Numbered from the stretch's first letter, positions 42,183-51,195 are shown. The stretch is DNA of 64,000 nt from Taishania sp964580465 (GCA_964580465.1 CAZOKJ010000002.1:62001-126000), one strand, 5' to 3'. Numbers and translations are program-made. The notes: a model not told the origin generated them from the sequence alone.

Positions 42183-43085
42183 TTGAACGTGAGTCAAGAA
42201 GATAAAATAAAAGATTTGTTTGCTGATAAATTGGGGAACTTAGAAACTCCAGTGAATCCTCAGTTGTGGAGTGCTATCGCTTCTCAAGTGGGAACTACAA
42301 CGGCAGCAAGCACAGCAACTGGTCTTTCTACAGTCGCTAAAATCTTTATTGGTGTAGCCGCAGCGGGTGTTGTAGCGACAGCTGGTTTCCTATTGACCAA
42401 TACGTCTGAATCTGCTTCAATCCAACCAACTACTGCGCAATCAACATTTGTTGCGAATAATGAACAGACAACACCCAATGAGGATGTTAACACTACTACT
42501 ATTTCAACTGAACCAAAATCAAACTCTTCTGTAGAGGTAACAGAAGTAGCAAAAGAAAATCATCCAGTGGTAAAAACTACAAGTTTGCCTGCAATGGTTC
42601 CTTCAACAGTGCCAGCTGAAACAGCTCCTGTTGAGATAATAGCTCCGTTTACGAATTTGCCAGAGGTAAACATGACTGGAAAATCTGTGAAAAACGTGGT
42701 GGTAAATCCTGATGCTGCAAAGGAAAATACCGTAATCGAGCCAAAAGCTCATAATGTTCCTCATAAAATAGATCCTGTACCGAGCGTTCAACCTGAAATA
42801 GTTCCTTCATTTGAAATCACTGTGCTTCCGAATGTCTATTTCTTAAACGCATCGGGCTATTTTTCAATTGAACACACGGGAGAATGTTCTGACTTTTTAT
42901 TTACATTGTTAAATGATAAAAATCAGCCAGTTTACACTAGCACCAATGTAGATTTTCAATGGCGAGGAACGGATAAATTTGGCGATACGGTAGCACCAGG
43001 TGAGTACATTTACATTATCACAGCGAAAGACAAATCTGGTGAGTCTATCAACAAGTACAGTCGTTTGACGGTTATGAATCGTTAA
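42183..43085 (+). CDS. Anti-sigma-like single-span membrane protein with T9SS type B CTD-like domain
   Basis: The 300-residue protein has no signal peptide: a cytoplasmic N-terminus (about 1-50, EDKIKDLFADKLGNLETPVNPQLWSAIASQ), a membrane span (about 52-71, AKIFIGVAAAGVVATAGFLL), a Thr/Pro/Val-rich disordered exterior linker (75-210), and a C-terminal domain (about 215-300). The last 85 residues, FTLLNDKNQPVYTSTNVDFQ, WRGTDKFGDTVAPGEYIYIIT, NKYSRLTVMNR, follow the layout of the gliding-motility-associated type B sorting domain (rvyNRwGe.VfeS....W.G...g..vp.GvYyYvI.......G.itliR). The start is TTG at 42183 or GTG at 42189. The position right after an ECF sigma gene suggests anti-sigma function; that is inference. 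Confidence 0.8.
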   Translation: MNVSQEDKIKDLFADKLGNLETPVNPQLWSAIASQVGTTTAASTATGLSTVAKIFIGVAAAGVVATAGFLLTNTSESASIQPTTAQSTFVANNEQTTPNEDVNTTTISTEPKSNSSVEVTEVAKENHPVVKTTSLPAMVPSTVPAETAPVEIIAPFTNLPEVNMTGKSVKNVVVNPDAAKENTVIEPKAHNVPHKIDPVPSVQPEIVPSFEITVLPNVYFLNASGYFSIEHTGECSDFLFTLLNDKNQPVYTSTNVDFQWRGTDKFGDTVAPGEYIYIITAKDKSGESINKYSRLTVMNR

Positions 43086-43135
43086 TCTTTTCCTTAATTC
43101 TTATTTTTTTGCTAGAAAATGTTTATTTTCGTAGT

Positions 43136-44500
43136 ATGGCAAAACAAAAATCAGCATATTTCTGTCAAAGTTGCGGTTATGAAGCACCTAAATGGTTAGG
43201 AAAATGTCCTTCTTGTAATGAATGGAACACTTTTGTAGAAGAATTAATTGAAAAAAATCTTCCTGGCAATATAGTTGCTTTTTCAAAATCGGGTAAAACC
43301 TCCAAACCTACGGCTATTCTTGATATTCAAGGAGTAGAGCAGGAACGATATGTTTTAGCAGATAAAGAACTTAACCGAGTTTTGGGTAATGGTTTGGTGC
43401 TTGGTTCATTGGTTCTTTTTGGAGGAGAACCAGGGATTGGAAAGTCAACGCTGATGTTGCAATTAGCCATTTCGAATAATGATTTTCGCGTTTTGTATGT
43501 TTCCGGAGAGGAGAGTGAGCAACAAATTAAAATGCGTGCCGAACGTATAGGAGTTCAAAATCCCAATTGTTTTATTCTTTCTGAAACGAATATCCAAAAT
43601 ATCTTTAAACAAGCAGAGGAAATTGAACCTAAGTTATTGGTGATTGACTCTATTCAAACTTTATATAGTTCAGAGATTGAAAGCTCGCCTGGAAGTATTT
43701 CCCAAGTGAGAGAATGTACTGCTCAATTATTGCGCTATGCTAAAACAACCAATGTGCCAGTGTTCTTGATTGGTCACATTACAAAAGAAGGTTCACTAGC
43801 TGGTCCAAAAGTTTTGGAACACATGGTGGATACAGTTTTGCAATTTGAAGGAGATCGCAATCATGTTTATCGTTTGCTTCGTTCGGTGAAAAATCGTTTT
43901 GGAAGCACCAATGAATTGGGTATTTATGAAATGATAGGATCAGGACTTCGACAAGTAGAAAACCCAAGCGAAATTTTAATTACTAATTCAGATAGTTCCT
44001 TGAGTGGAGTGTCTATTGGAGCCACATTGGAAGGAATGCGTCCAATGCTGATAGAGGTTCAAGCTTTGGTTAGTACAGCAGCTTATGGAACGCCTCAACG
44101 AACATCTACAGGTTTTGATTCAAAACGATTGAATATGCTGTTGGCAGTGATGGAAAAACGATGTGGTTTTAAACTAGGAGCTAAAGATGTGTTTTTAAAC
44201 ATTGCCGGTGGTATTAAAGTAGATGATCCTGCGTTGGATTTAGCAGTAGTTGCTTCCGTATTGTCTTCTAACGCCGACATTGCCATCAATAAAGGAATTT
44301 GTTTATCGGGCGAGGTTGGTTTATCAGGTGAAGTGCGACCCGTAAATCGCATTGACCAGCGCATTTACGAAGCGGAAAAACTTGGTTTTGAAAAGATTAT
44401 TATTTCAAAATACAACAAAGGTATTGACCAAAAGAATTTTAAAATTGAATTGGTACAATGTGGCAAGATTGATGAGGTATTGAGAGCGTTGTTTGCTTAA
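43136..44500 (+). CDS. radA: DNA repair protein RadA
   Basis: RadA is a DnaB-like branch-migration helicase in recombination (454 aa). I use the ATG at 43136 (MAKQKSAYFCQSCGYEAPKW) rather than an earlier TTG. The C4 zinc finger CQSC...CPSC (about 10-30), Walker A GGEPGIGKSTL (about 96-106), the KNRFGSTNELG motif (about 250-260) and a C-terminal LonC-like domain (GVSIGATLEGMRPMLIEVQAL, about 289-309) are all present. It ends with a terminator region shared with the transketolase operon. Confidence 0.96.
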   Translation: MAKQKSAYFCQSCGYEAPKWLGKCPSCNEWNTFVEELIEKNLPGNIVAFSKSGKTSKPTAILDIQGVEQERYVLADKELNRVLGNGLVLGSLVLFGGEPGIGKSTLMLQLAISNNDFRVLYVSGEESEQQIKMRAERIGVQNPNCFILSETNIQNIFKQAEEIEPKLLVIDSIQTLYSSEIESSPGSISQVRECTAQLLRYAKTTNVPVFLIGHITKEGSLAGPKVLEHMVDTVLQFEGDRNHVYRLLRSVKNRFGSTNELGIYEMIGSGLRQVENPSEILITNSDSSLSGVSIGATLEGMRPMLIEVQALVSTAAYGTPQRTSTGFDSKRLNMLLAVMEKRCGFKLGAKDVFLNIAGGIKVDDPALDLAVVASVLSSNADIAINKGICLSGEVGLSGEVRPVNRIDQRIYEAEKLGFEKIIISKYNKGIDQKNFKIELVQCGKIDEVLRALFA

Positions 44501-44556
44501 AAATGTCTTTTTTTTTATACTGAAAGAATTTTAATTGATAATTCACACTTATAATA

Positions 44557-44581
44557 CGACAAATACACAAGTTATTTGTCG
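44557..44581. repeat. Inverted repeat CGACAAAT...ATTTGTCG
   Basis: Eight-base perfect arms (44557-44564 and 44574-44581) with a 9-base loop, 60 bases after the radA stop. No T-run follows, so it is a weak terminator candidate or a binding site. Confidence 0.4.
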
Positions 44582-44689
44582 CATATTTGCAACGAATATA
44601 ATAAATATTTATCGCATTTATACGGTAAATAAATCAATTAATTCTTGAAAACTAAATTAACTATCTTTAAGTCAATATGTTAAAAACAA

Positions 44690-44724
44690 AAACGTGCTCC
44701 ATCATTGATAAAGCACGTTTTTTT
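44690..44724. terminator. Bidirectional terminator between radA and transketolase C
   Basis: Nine-bp stem AAACGTGCT/AGCACGTTT with a 13-base loop; T's follow on the plus strand and A's precede it, so it works for both converging transcripts. Confidence 0.75.
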
Positions 44725-44738
44725 ATGAGTAGTGTTTT

Positions 44739-45692
44739 TTACTTTCTCTTAATCACTTTTAATGCAGCAGCTACTACATCTGGAGTATCAATGTTGTATT
44801 TAGCCATTAATTCATCTGGTGTTCCAGACTCTCCAAAAGTATCGTTTACAGCTACGTATTCTTGTGGTGTAGGGTTTGTTCTTGCTAATAATTGAGCAAC
44901 AGAATCACCTAAACCACCGTGGTACATGTGCTCTTCAGCAGTAACAACACATTTTGTTTTTGCAACAGATTTTAAAATTGCTTCTTCATCCAATGGTTTG
45001 ATTGTGTGCATGTTGATTACCTCAGCTGAAACACCTTGTTTTTCCAATTCTTTTGCTGCTTCAATAGATTTCCATACCAAGTGACCACAAGCGATGATGG
45101 TAACGTCTGTTCCTTCAATAACAGTGTCAGCTTTACCGATAACAAATTCCGCATCTTCTTTTACAAAAATTGGAACACTCGGACGGCCAAAACGCAAGTA
45201 AACTGGGCCATTGTGTTTAGCAGCAGCGATTGTTGCTTGTTTTGTTTGATTGAAATCTGCAGGAACGATAACGGTCATGTTAGGCAACATTTTCATCATT
45301 CCGATATCTTCTAAAATTTGGTGTGTTGCACCGTCTTCACCTAAGGTCAAACCAGCATGTGAAGCTGCAATTTTCACGTTTTTATTAGAGTAACAAACAG
45401 ACTGACGAATTTGGTCATACACGCGTCCTGTTGAGAAGTTTGCAAAAGTACCAGTGAATGGAATTTTTCCACCTACAGCCATTCCTGCTGCAATACTAAT
45501 CATGTTTGCTTCTGCAATACCAACTTGGAAAAAACGCTCTGGATTTTCGTTTTTAAAACCATCCATTTTTAAAGATCCTGTCAAGTCAGCACATAAGGCT
45601 ACAACGTCAGGATTTGTTCTTCCCAATTCTAAAAGTCCTTCTCCAAATCCGGAACGAGTATCTTTTTTTCCAAAAATTTCGATTTCAATCAT
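44739..45692 (-). CDS. Transketolase, C-terminal (pyrimidine-binding) subunit
   Basis: The 317-residue protein is the pyrimidine plus C-terminal domain half of transketolase, split as in many Bacteroidota, acting in the pentose phosphate pathway with thiamine diphosphate. Family blocks are VALCADLTGSLKMDGF (about 31-46), FFQVGIAEANMISIAAGMAVGG (about 54-75), AASHAGLTLGEDGATHQILEDIG (about 108-130) and VVTAEEHMYHGGLGDSV (about 249-265). It lies 3 bases after a vWA gene, and the N-terminal subunit gene is on the other side of that gene. Confidence 0.95.
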   Translation of the reverse strand: MIEIEIFGKKDTRSGFGEGLLELGRTNPDVVALCADLTGSLKMDGFKNENPERFFQVGIAEANMISIAAGMAVGGKIPFTGTFANFSTGRVYDQIRQSVCYSNKNVKIAASHAGLTLGEDGATHQILEDIGMMKMLPNMTVIVPADFNQTKQATIAAAKHNGPVYLRFGRPSVPIFVKEDAEFVIGKADTVIEGTDVTIIACGHLVWKSIEAAKELEKQGVSAEVINMHTIKPLDEEAILKSVAKTKCVVTAEEHMYHGGLGDSVAQLLARTNPTPQEYVAVNDTFGESGTPDELMAKYNIDTPDVVAAALKVIKRK

Positions 45693-45695
45693 CTG

Positions 45696-47051
45696 TTAAA
45701 AGTTTAATGAGGTAATTTTATTTGAATAAATTATAAATTCTTTTTCTGTGGTATAAATCGTTTTCTTAATGTTTTTAAAACGATAGACCACTTTATAGTT
45801 TCCAGGTTGCAATTGAATATTGCTATGATTAGGTAACTCATCGAGATTGCAAACCCAATCAAATGTTCCATCTCCTTTTACTACAAAAATTTGCCCTGTA
45901 ATGGCAGTGCTCGCCTTGTAACTAAAGGTTCCTGGAGCTGGAATTTCGATTTTTGTAGTAGCACTTTGTGTAACTTCTACTGTGGTGTAAATACGCGGAA
46001 GTGTTAGCACTTCAACATCGTATTTTCCTACTAAGTATTTATCCACAGAGCCAATTTGTTGAACGTTAAGCGTTGACGTACTTCCGTGTTCCATAATGCG
46101 TGAAGGAATCATGTAAGAGCGTGTACCATTGACAACTCTTGGTTGAATGTATCCTTGTGGAACGTCGGTGATGATTGTGTTGTGCACGTGTTTTTTCAAC
46201 TTAATGCCTTTCAATTCACGTCGAGGAAGTGTGTTTACAACCATGTCATACTCAATTGCCGGATCCATAACAAGGGTGTCTGGCAACTTATTTTGATTCA
46301 ATGTATGAGTAAAGGTGTATTTCAATTCTTTTGTTCCTGCTTTGTATAAAAACAAGGTCACATTGGTTTCTTTTGGATCTTTGTTGATGTTGTTCAAATT
46401 GATTTGAACAGTTGTATTTACCAATGCTTTTTGTACAATGTTTTTTAACACAATTTCAAAACTTTCAGGACTTTCAGCATCTGCATATTCGCCGATACAT
46501 CTAAATTTTTCGAGGTAGGATAAATCCATCCCGATTCCGATGACAAAGGGTTTAACATTGATGCTTTTATCCTTTAGTTTTTTCGCAATCACACAAGGGT
46601 CATTATCACAAGCTTCTAAACCATCCGTAATCAAGATGATGATGTTTCGAGAAGTTGCATCTGGAAAATCGCTTGCTGCTGCTTCAAGTGAGCGCGCAAT
46701 TGGTGTCGTTCCTCTTGCTCTAATGGTCTTAATTCTACTCTTAATAGCACTGTGATTGCTCGGCCCGAAAGGAATTTCTAGCTTGGTGTCATTACAATCT
46801 TGATAGGTTGCTGTAATGTCAGATTGGTGTCCATAAACACGCAACGCGATTTCCAAATTGGGAACACCTTCTAACTCCGTCACCGATTTGGTCAATAATT
46901 CTTTAGCGGCTTCGATTCGCGTTTGTTTACCCCACGATAAATTCATGCTATTGGATGCATCCAATACGAATAATATACGTGTTAATTGCTCTTGAGCTTG
47001 TCCCCAATGAGCCATTAATACGAGTAATATGACAGCGAATCGCTTTAGCAT
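45696..47051 (-). CDS. Secreted vWA-domain protein between transketolase subunit genes
   Basis: The 451-residue exported protein has a signal peptide (MLKRFAVILLVLMAHWGQAQ) and an N-terminal vWA domain (about 23-220) with a full MIDAS metal site: FVLDASNSM (about 28-36, DxSxS), the Thr in RGTTPIARS (about 113-121) and LITDGLEA (about 139-146, Asp). The remainder (220-451) is strand-rich with repeated carboxypeptidase-regulatory-like or Ig-like segments. The gene lies 1 base downstream of transketolase N and 3 bases upstream of transketolase C, so all three are co-transcribed. Ligand unknown. Confidence 0.88.
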   Translation of the reverse strand: MLKRFAVILLVLMAHWGQAQEQLTRILFVLDASNSMNLSWGKQTRIEAAKELLTKSVTELEGVPNLEIALRVYGHQSDITATYQDCNDTKLEIPFGPSNHSAIKSRIKTIRARGTTPIARSLEAAASDFPDATSRNIIILITDGLEACDNDPCVIAKKLKDKSINVKPFVIGIGMDLSYLEKFRCIGEYADAESPESFEIVLKNIVQKALVNTTVQINLNNINKDPKETNVTLFLYKAGTKELKYTFTHTLNQNKLPDTLVMDPAIEYDMVVNTLPRRELKGIKLKKHVHNTIITDVPQGYIQPRVVNGTRSYMIPSRIMEHGSTSTLNVQQIGSVDKYLVGKYDVEVLTLPRIYTTVEVTQSATTKIEIPAPGTFSYKASTAITGQIFVVKGDGTFDWVCNLDELPNHSNIQLQPGNYKVVYRFKNIKKTIYTTEKEFIIYSNKITSLNF

Positions 47052-47052
47052 T

Positions 47053-47895
47053 TTAGTAATCTCCTAATGTTTCTTCTAATTGACTTAAAGCACTAGCTAA
47101 TTGTTCAGCATTTGGAGCACTACCATGCCATTTGTGAGTTCCCATCATGTAATCAACACCTTGACCCATTTCAGTTTTCATCAAAATAACAATTGGCTTT
47201 CCTTTTCCTGTTAAGGCTTTTGCTTCTGCTAAAACTTTACGCATATCTTCAAAGTCATGTCCATTCATTTCAAGTACATGCCATCCAAAAGCGTGCCATT
47301 TTCCTTTTAAATCACCCAAACTAATAACATCATCACAATCTCCATCGATTTGGCGACCGTTGTAGTCAATAGTTGCGATTAAATTATCTACTTTGTGAGC
47401 AGCAGCATACATGGCTGCTTCCCAAATTTGTCCTTCTTGCAATTCACCATCTCCGTGCAAAGTGTAAACCAATGAATCGTCGCCATTTAAACGCTTCACT
47501 TGTGCCGTACCGATTCCGTTTGACAATCCTTGACCTAACGAACCAGAAGCCATTCTAATTCCAGGTAAATCATGAGCAGTTGACGGGTGTCCTTGCAAAC
47601 GAGATGAAATTTTTCTAAAAGTGCTCAATTCAGCTACAGGAAAATAACCACTTCTTGCCAAAACACTGTACCAAACCGGTGAGATGTGACCGTTAGACAA
47701 GTAGAATACATCTTGCCCTTTCCCATCCATTGTAAAGTTTTTTGGATCGTGTTTCAATGTTTCAAAATACATGATTGTAAAGAAGTCTGCACAACCTAAT
47801 GAACCTCCAGGGTGTCCTGAACTTACTGCTGCAACCATGCGAACGATATCTCTTCGAACTTGTGATGCAATTTTACTTAATTCGCTATTTTCCAT
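47053..47895 (-). CDS. Transketolase, N-terminal (ThDP-binding) subunit
   Basis: The 280-residue N-terminal half carries the thiamine diphosphate site: GHPGGSLGCADFFTIMYFE (about 28-46), GSLGQGLSNGIGTAQ (about 117-131), the ThDP motif GDGELQEGQIWEAAMYAAAHK (about 147-167) and NGRQIDGDCDD (about 179-189). It pairs with the C-terminal half encoded two genes downstream. A TATATTTG element is upstream. Confidence 0.95.
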   Translation of the reverse strand: MENSELSKIASQVRRDIVRMVAAVSSGHPGGSLGCADFFTIMYFETLKHDPKNFTMDGKGQDVFYLSNGHISPVWYSVLARSGYFPVAELSTFRKISSRLQGHPSTAHDLPGIRMASGSLGQGLSNGIGTAQVKRLNGDDSLVYTLHGDGELQEGQIWEAAMYAAAHKVDNLIATIDYNGRQIDGDCDDVISLGDLKGKWHAFGWHVLEMNGHDFEDMRKVLAEAKALTGKGKPIVILMKTEMGQGVDYMMGTHKWHGSAPNAEQLASALSQLEETLGDY

Positions 47896-47925
47896 TCTTT
47901 CAACTAATTTATCTTAAGATATTTA

Positions 47926-47933
47926 CAAATATA
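47926..47933 (-). promoter_or_regulatory. -7 element TATATTTG of the transketolase operon
   Basis: TATATTTG on the minus strand, 30 bases before the ATG at 47895; no TTG at the right distance. Confidence 0.45.
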
Positions 47934-47958
47934 ACCTTTTCTTTTTTACCGAAGTGTT

Positions 47959-48312
47959 TTAGTCTTCGATGATGATGGTACAATCGTTAACGTCTCCGTT
48001 GATTGGTGGACAAATCTTAATGATTTTCACCTTCACGCTTTCTACATTTTTTAATTGTTGATGCAAGCGGTTGTATATTCTTGCTCCTACGTGTTCAATC
48101 AATTTAGAACGTATTGCCATTTCTTCTTTAACAATGCTATTCACTTCTACATAGTCGATTGTATTAATCAACTCGTCCGTTTGCATCGCTTCTGTAAAAT
48201 TTGTTTTAATGGCAATGTCAACGATATAATGCCCACCAATTTTCGCTTCTTCTTCTAAGCAACCATGGTGTGCATAGCATTTAATTCCGTTGACTTCGAT
48301 TGTGTGTTTCAT
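47959..48312 (-). CDS. folB: Dihydroneopterin aldolase
   Basis: Folate-pathway enzyme that cleaves dihydroneopterin (117 aa). Family features: VNGIKCYAHHGCLEEEAKIGGHYIVD (about 7-32), TIDYVEVNSIVKEEM (about 51-65), LIEHVGARI (about 71-79) and the final VKVKIIKICPPINGDVNDCTIIIE. It follows gltX by 2 bases, so the two form an operon. Confidence 0.95.
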   Translation of the reverse strand: MKHTIEVNGIKCYAHHGCLEEEAKIGGHYIVDIAIKTNFTEAMQTDELINTIDYVEVNSIVKEEMAIRSKLIEHVGARIYNRLHQQLKNVESVKVKIIKICPPINGDVNDCTIIIED

Positions 48313-48314
48313 GT

Positions 48315-49838
48315 TTATGCTTTTAAAGAAACTACTGCATTCATTCCTTCTTTCATACGTGCAATCACTTCTTCTTTTCCAAAGAATTCACTGATTTCAA
48401 ACATGCTTGGTCCTGCTCCTTGTCCAGTTAGTAACAAACGGAACAACGGTAACACAGCTCCAATTCCTAATCCTTTTTCTGTAATGAACTCTTTAAAGGT
48501 AGCTTCAATTGCAGCAGCTGTAAAGTCTGCTTGAGCTTCTACTTTTTGCATCCATTCTGTCATTAAGTCAGCGCTATCTTCTTTCCACTTTTTAGCAACA
48601 GTTTGCTCGTCATAGCTTGCAGGTTTTGCCAATAAATAAGCTCCTTCTGTTAAAATATCTTGTGGGAAAGTAGCTCTTTCTTTCATTAAGTGAGCGACTT
48701 TTGCCAATGTTTCTTTGTCAGCTGTTGCTCCATAGTTTGCAATTAACATTTCAGCTAAGATATTGTTGTCAGTTGCACGCAAATGTTGTTGTTGGAACCA
48801 TTTTGTTTTTTCAGGGTCAAATTTTGCACCAGCTTTAGAAACGCGCTCTAATGTGAACGATTGTTCTAATTCTTCCATGCTAAAAATTTCTTGTGTTGTA
48901 CCTGGATTCCAACCTAAGAATGCTAACATGTTTACAAAGGCTTGAGGTAAGTATCCTTTTTCTCTGTATCCTGAGTATAATTCACCCTCTGCTGTCGTCC
49001 AATCGCAAGGGAATACAGGGAATCCTAATCGGTCTCCATCGCGTTTTGATAATTTACCATTTCCATCAGGACGAAGCAATAATGGTAAGTGTGCAAAACG
49101 AGGTGCTTCCCAACCAAATGCTTCATACAACATAATGTGCATTGGAGCAGATGGCAACCATTCTTCCCCACGGATGACATGAGAGATTTCCATCAAATGG
49201 TCGTCAACAATATTTGCTAAGTGGTAAGTTGGCATTCCGTCGCTTTTAAACAACACTTTATCGTCAAGGTTGTTGGTATTGACAGTTACCCATCCACGAA
49301 TCATGTCTTCAAAGCGCACATCGTGATTACGAGGCATTTTGATGCGAATTACGTATGGATCACCGTTTTCTAATCTTCTTTGAACTTCGTCAGCAGGTAA
49401 CGTCAACGAGTTTTTCATCGACATTCTCGTAACGCTGTTGTATTGCCAGTTAGGCATGTTCATTGCTTTTGCTTGTTCACGCACAGCTTCTAACTCTTCA
49501 GGAGTATCGAATGCGTAATAAGCTTTATCGTTTTCAATCAACTGGTTAGCAAAAGGTTTGTACATTTCCTTGCGTTCAGACTGTACGTACGGACCAAAGT
49601 CACCACCTATACCTGGGCCCTCAGTTGGAATAATTCCACACCAATGCAACGCGTCCATGATGTAATCCTGAGCACCAGGAACAAAACGAGTCTGGTCAGT
49701 GTCTTCTACACGAATTAAAAATGTTCCGTTATTTTTCTTTGCAAATAAATAATTGTACAACGCTGTTCTAACTCCTCCCATGTGTAATGGGCCTGTTGGT
49801 GATGGAGCAAAGCGTACTCTAACCGGTTTTTGTGACAT
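48315..49838 (-). CDS. gltX: Glutamyl-tRNA synthetase
   Basis: Charges tRNA-Glu (507 aa). I start at the ATG at 49838 (MSQKPVRVRFAPSPTGPLHMGG), as the longer frame extends upstream past its promoter. The class I signatures are the HIGH-type HMGG (about 19-22) and the KMSKS-type GKLSKRDG (about 255-262). YVIRIKMPRNHDVRFED and HVIRGEEWLPSAPMHIMLYEAFGW are also family blocks. folB follows closely. Confidence 0.96.
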   Translation of the reverse strand: MSQKPVRVRFAPSPTGPLHMGGVRTALYNYLFAKKNNGTFLIRVEDTDQTRFVPGAQDYIMDALHWCGIIPTEGPGIGGDFGPYVQSERKEMYKPFANQLIENDKAYYAFDTPEELEAVREQAKAMNMPNWQYNSVTRMSMKNSLTLPADEVQRRLENGDPYVIRIKMPRNHDVRFEDMIRGWVTVNTNNLDDKVLFKSDGMPTYHLANIVDDHLMEISHVIRGEEWLPSAPMHIMLYEAFGWEAPRFAHLPLLLRPDGNGKLSKRDGDRLGFPVFPCDWTTAEGELYSGYREKGYLPQAFVNMLAFLGWNPGTTQEIFSMEELEQSFTLERVSKAGAKFDPEKTKWFQQQHLRATDNNILAEMLIANYGATADKETLAKVAHLMKERATFPQDILTEGAYLLAKPASYDEQTVAKKWKEDSADLMTEWMQKVEAQADFTAAAIEATFKEFITEKGLGIGAVLPLFRLLLTGQGAGPSMFEISEFFGKEEVIARMKEGMNAVVSLKA

Positions 49839-49855
49839 TTTCTTGAAATTTTTTG

Positions 49856-49887
49856 CAAAGATAGGTAAAAAGACGAGTTTATACCAA
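49856..49887 (-). promoter_or_regulatory. gltX promoter TTG-N21-TATCTTTG
   Basis: Minus strand TTG (49887-49885), a 21-base spacer and TATCTTTG (49863-49856), 17 bases before the ATG at 49838. Confidence 0.6.
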
Positions 49888-50023
49888 AGAACTAGTAGCT
49901 GATTTTTAATCAAATGTCACAATTTAACATCCCATTAACGGAATTAATTTTCTTAATATCGGTAAAATGTTAAAATAAATTGAAACGATATTAAAAAAGT
50001 TAACTTTATGTAAAAGAAAGACC

Positions 50024-51147
50024 ATGGCTTGGAAAGAATTCAATTATTCAAACGAAGGGCTCGACAATCAACTAGAACAAATAGCTCAAAAGAAGGCACA
50101 GCTAGAACAACTGCGCCCCATACCTCCTGCGGTTGTTCAAAGTATTAGAGACAGTCTTTCGATTGAATGGACTTATAATTCTAATAGCATTGAAGGAAAT
50201 ACGATGACTCTGCGTGAAACACAAATGATTATTGAAGAAGGTTTTACAGTTAAAGGCAAATCACTCAGAGAACACTTTGAAGTAGTGAACCACAAAGATG
50301 CTATTGAATATATTGAACAATTAGCAAAAAATGATTGTGTCTTAACAATAGACCATTTGTTGAAGACTCATTATTTAGTATTACAGCGAATTGAACATGA
50401 TTATGCAGGGCGATTTAGAACATCAGGCGTGCGCATTGTTAGTGCAAATTTTGTTTCTCCCAATGCACTCAAAGTAGATACTTTTATTAGGGAATTAATT
50501 GATTGGGTAAATCATTCTACATTACATTCAATCATAAAAGCTACTNNNNNNNNNNNNNNNNNNNNNNNNNNNNNNNNNNNNNNNNNNNNNNNNNNNNNNN
50601 NNNNNNNNNNNNNNNNNNNNNNNNNNNNNNNNNNNNNNNNNNNNNGGAATTAATTGATTGGGTAAATCATTCTACATTACATTCAATCATAAAAGCTACT
50701 ATTTTTCATCATCGTTTTGTTTGGATACACCCATTTTTTGATGGAAATGGTCGCACAGTTCGCTTGTTATTCAATCTTTTATTGATGAAAGAAGGCTACC
50801 CACCAGCCATTATTCTACGCAATGACAGAAAAAAATACTATGATGCGCTCAATGCAGCAAACAATGAAGATTATTCAAAATTGTTATTGTTAGTTCTTCA
50901 AGCGGTGGAGAGAGGTTTGGATATTTATTTGTCTTCACTTACCAATACCTACGATGAATACAAGTCTATTTCATCATTAGTGAAAGAAGATGGAGTTCCC
51001 TACGGAGAAGAATACATCAGTTTACTCGCTAGAAAAGGTAAAATAGATGCTTTTAAGGAAGGTAAAAATTGGTTGACCTCTCAACAAGCAATTACTGATT
51101 ACTTAGAAGGACGCAAGCGCAAGCGTGTGTTGAGAAATAAAGCATAA
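50024..51147 (+). CDS. Fic family protein, interrupted by an assembly gap
   Basis: Fic proteins modify targets with AMP or similar groups. Two partial frames (50024-50545 and 50646-51147) join to one 322-residue protein if the repeated 55 bases are collapsed; the 155-base offset explains the frame change. The class II N-terminal inhibitory motif is present as SNSIEGN (about 50-57), followed by HFEVVNHKDAIEYI (about 84-97) and the catalytic HPFFDGNGRTVR (about 183-194). The C-terminus is helical. No antitoxin-like partner is next to it, so it is a stand-alone, self-inhibited Fic. A terminator follows. Upstream TAACTTTA is one mismatch from the -7 consensus. Confidence 0.85.
50491..50545 (+). 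repeat. Left copy of the 55-base overlap at the second gap
   Basis: Identical to 50646-50700 on the other side of the N's; both lie within the Fic coding sequence. Confidence 0.9.
50546..50645. other. 100-N assembly gap inside the Fic gene
   Basis: Exactly 100 N's with identical 55-base flanks. Removing it with one flank copy restores a single open frame. Confidence 0.95.
50646..50700 (+). repeat. Right copy of the 55-base overlap
   Basis: Identical to 50491-50545; reads the same Fic codons in a shifted window frame. Confidence 0.9.
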
Positions 51148-51166
51148 CAGGAGTGTTATTTATAAC

Positions 51167-51192
51167 AAAAGGCTATCCACAGATAGCCTTTT
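51167..51192. terminator. Bidirectional terminator after Fic
   Basis: Perfect 11-bp stem AAAAGGCTATC/GATAGCCTTTT with a CACA loop between Fic and the convergent pyrophosphohydrolase gene. Confidence 0.8.
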
Positions 51193-51195
51193 CAC

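Noticed and set aside
43109..43135. Earlier TTG start for RadA
   Set aside because: The zinc-finger protein normally starts with MAKQKS-like sequence at 43136.
49839..49913. Longer N-terminus of GltX
   Set aside because: Its start lies upstream of the promoter element, and the normal GltX start is at 49838.
50024..51147. Two separate Fic genes or a frameshifted pseudogene
   Set aside because: The split is explained by the duplicated 55 bases and 100 N's; the collapsed frame is intact.
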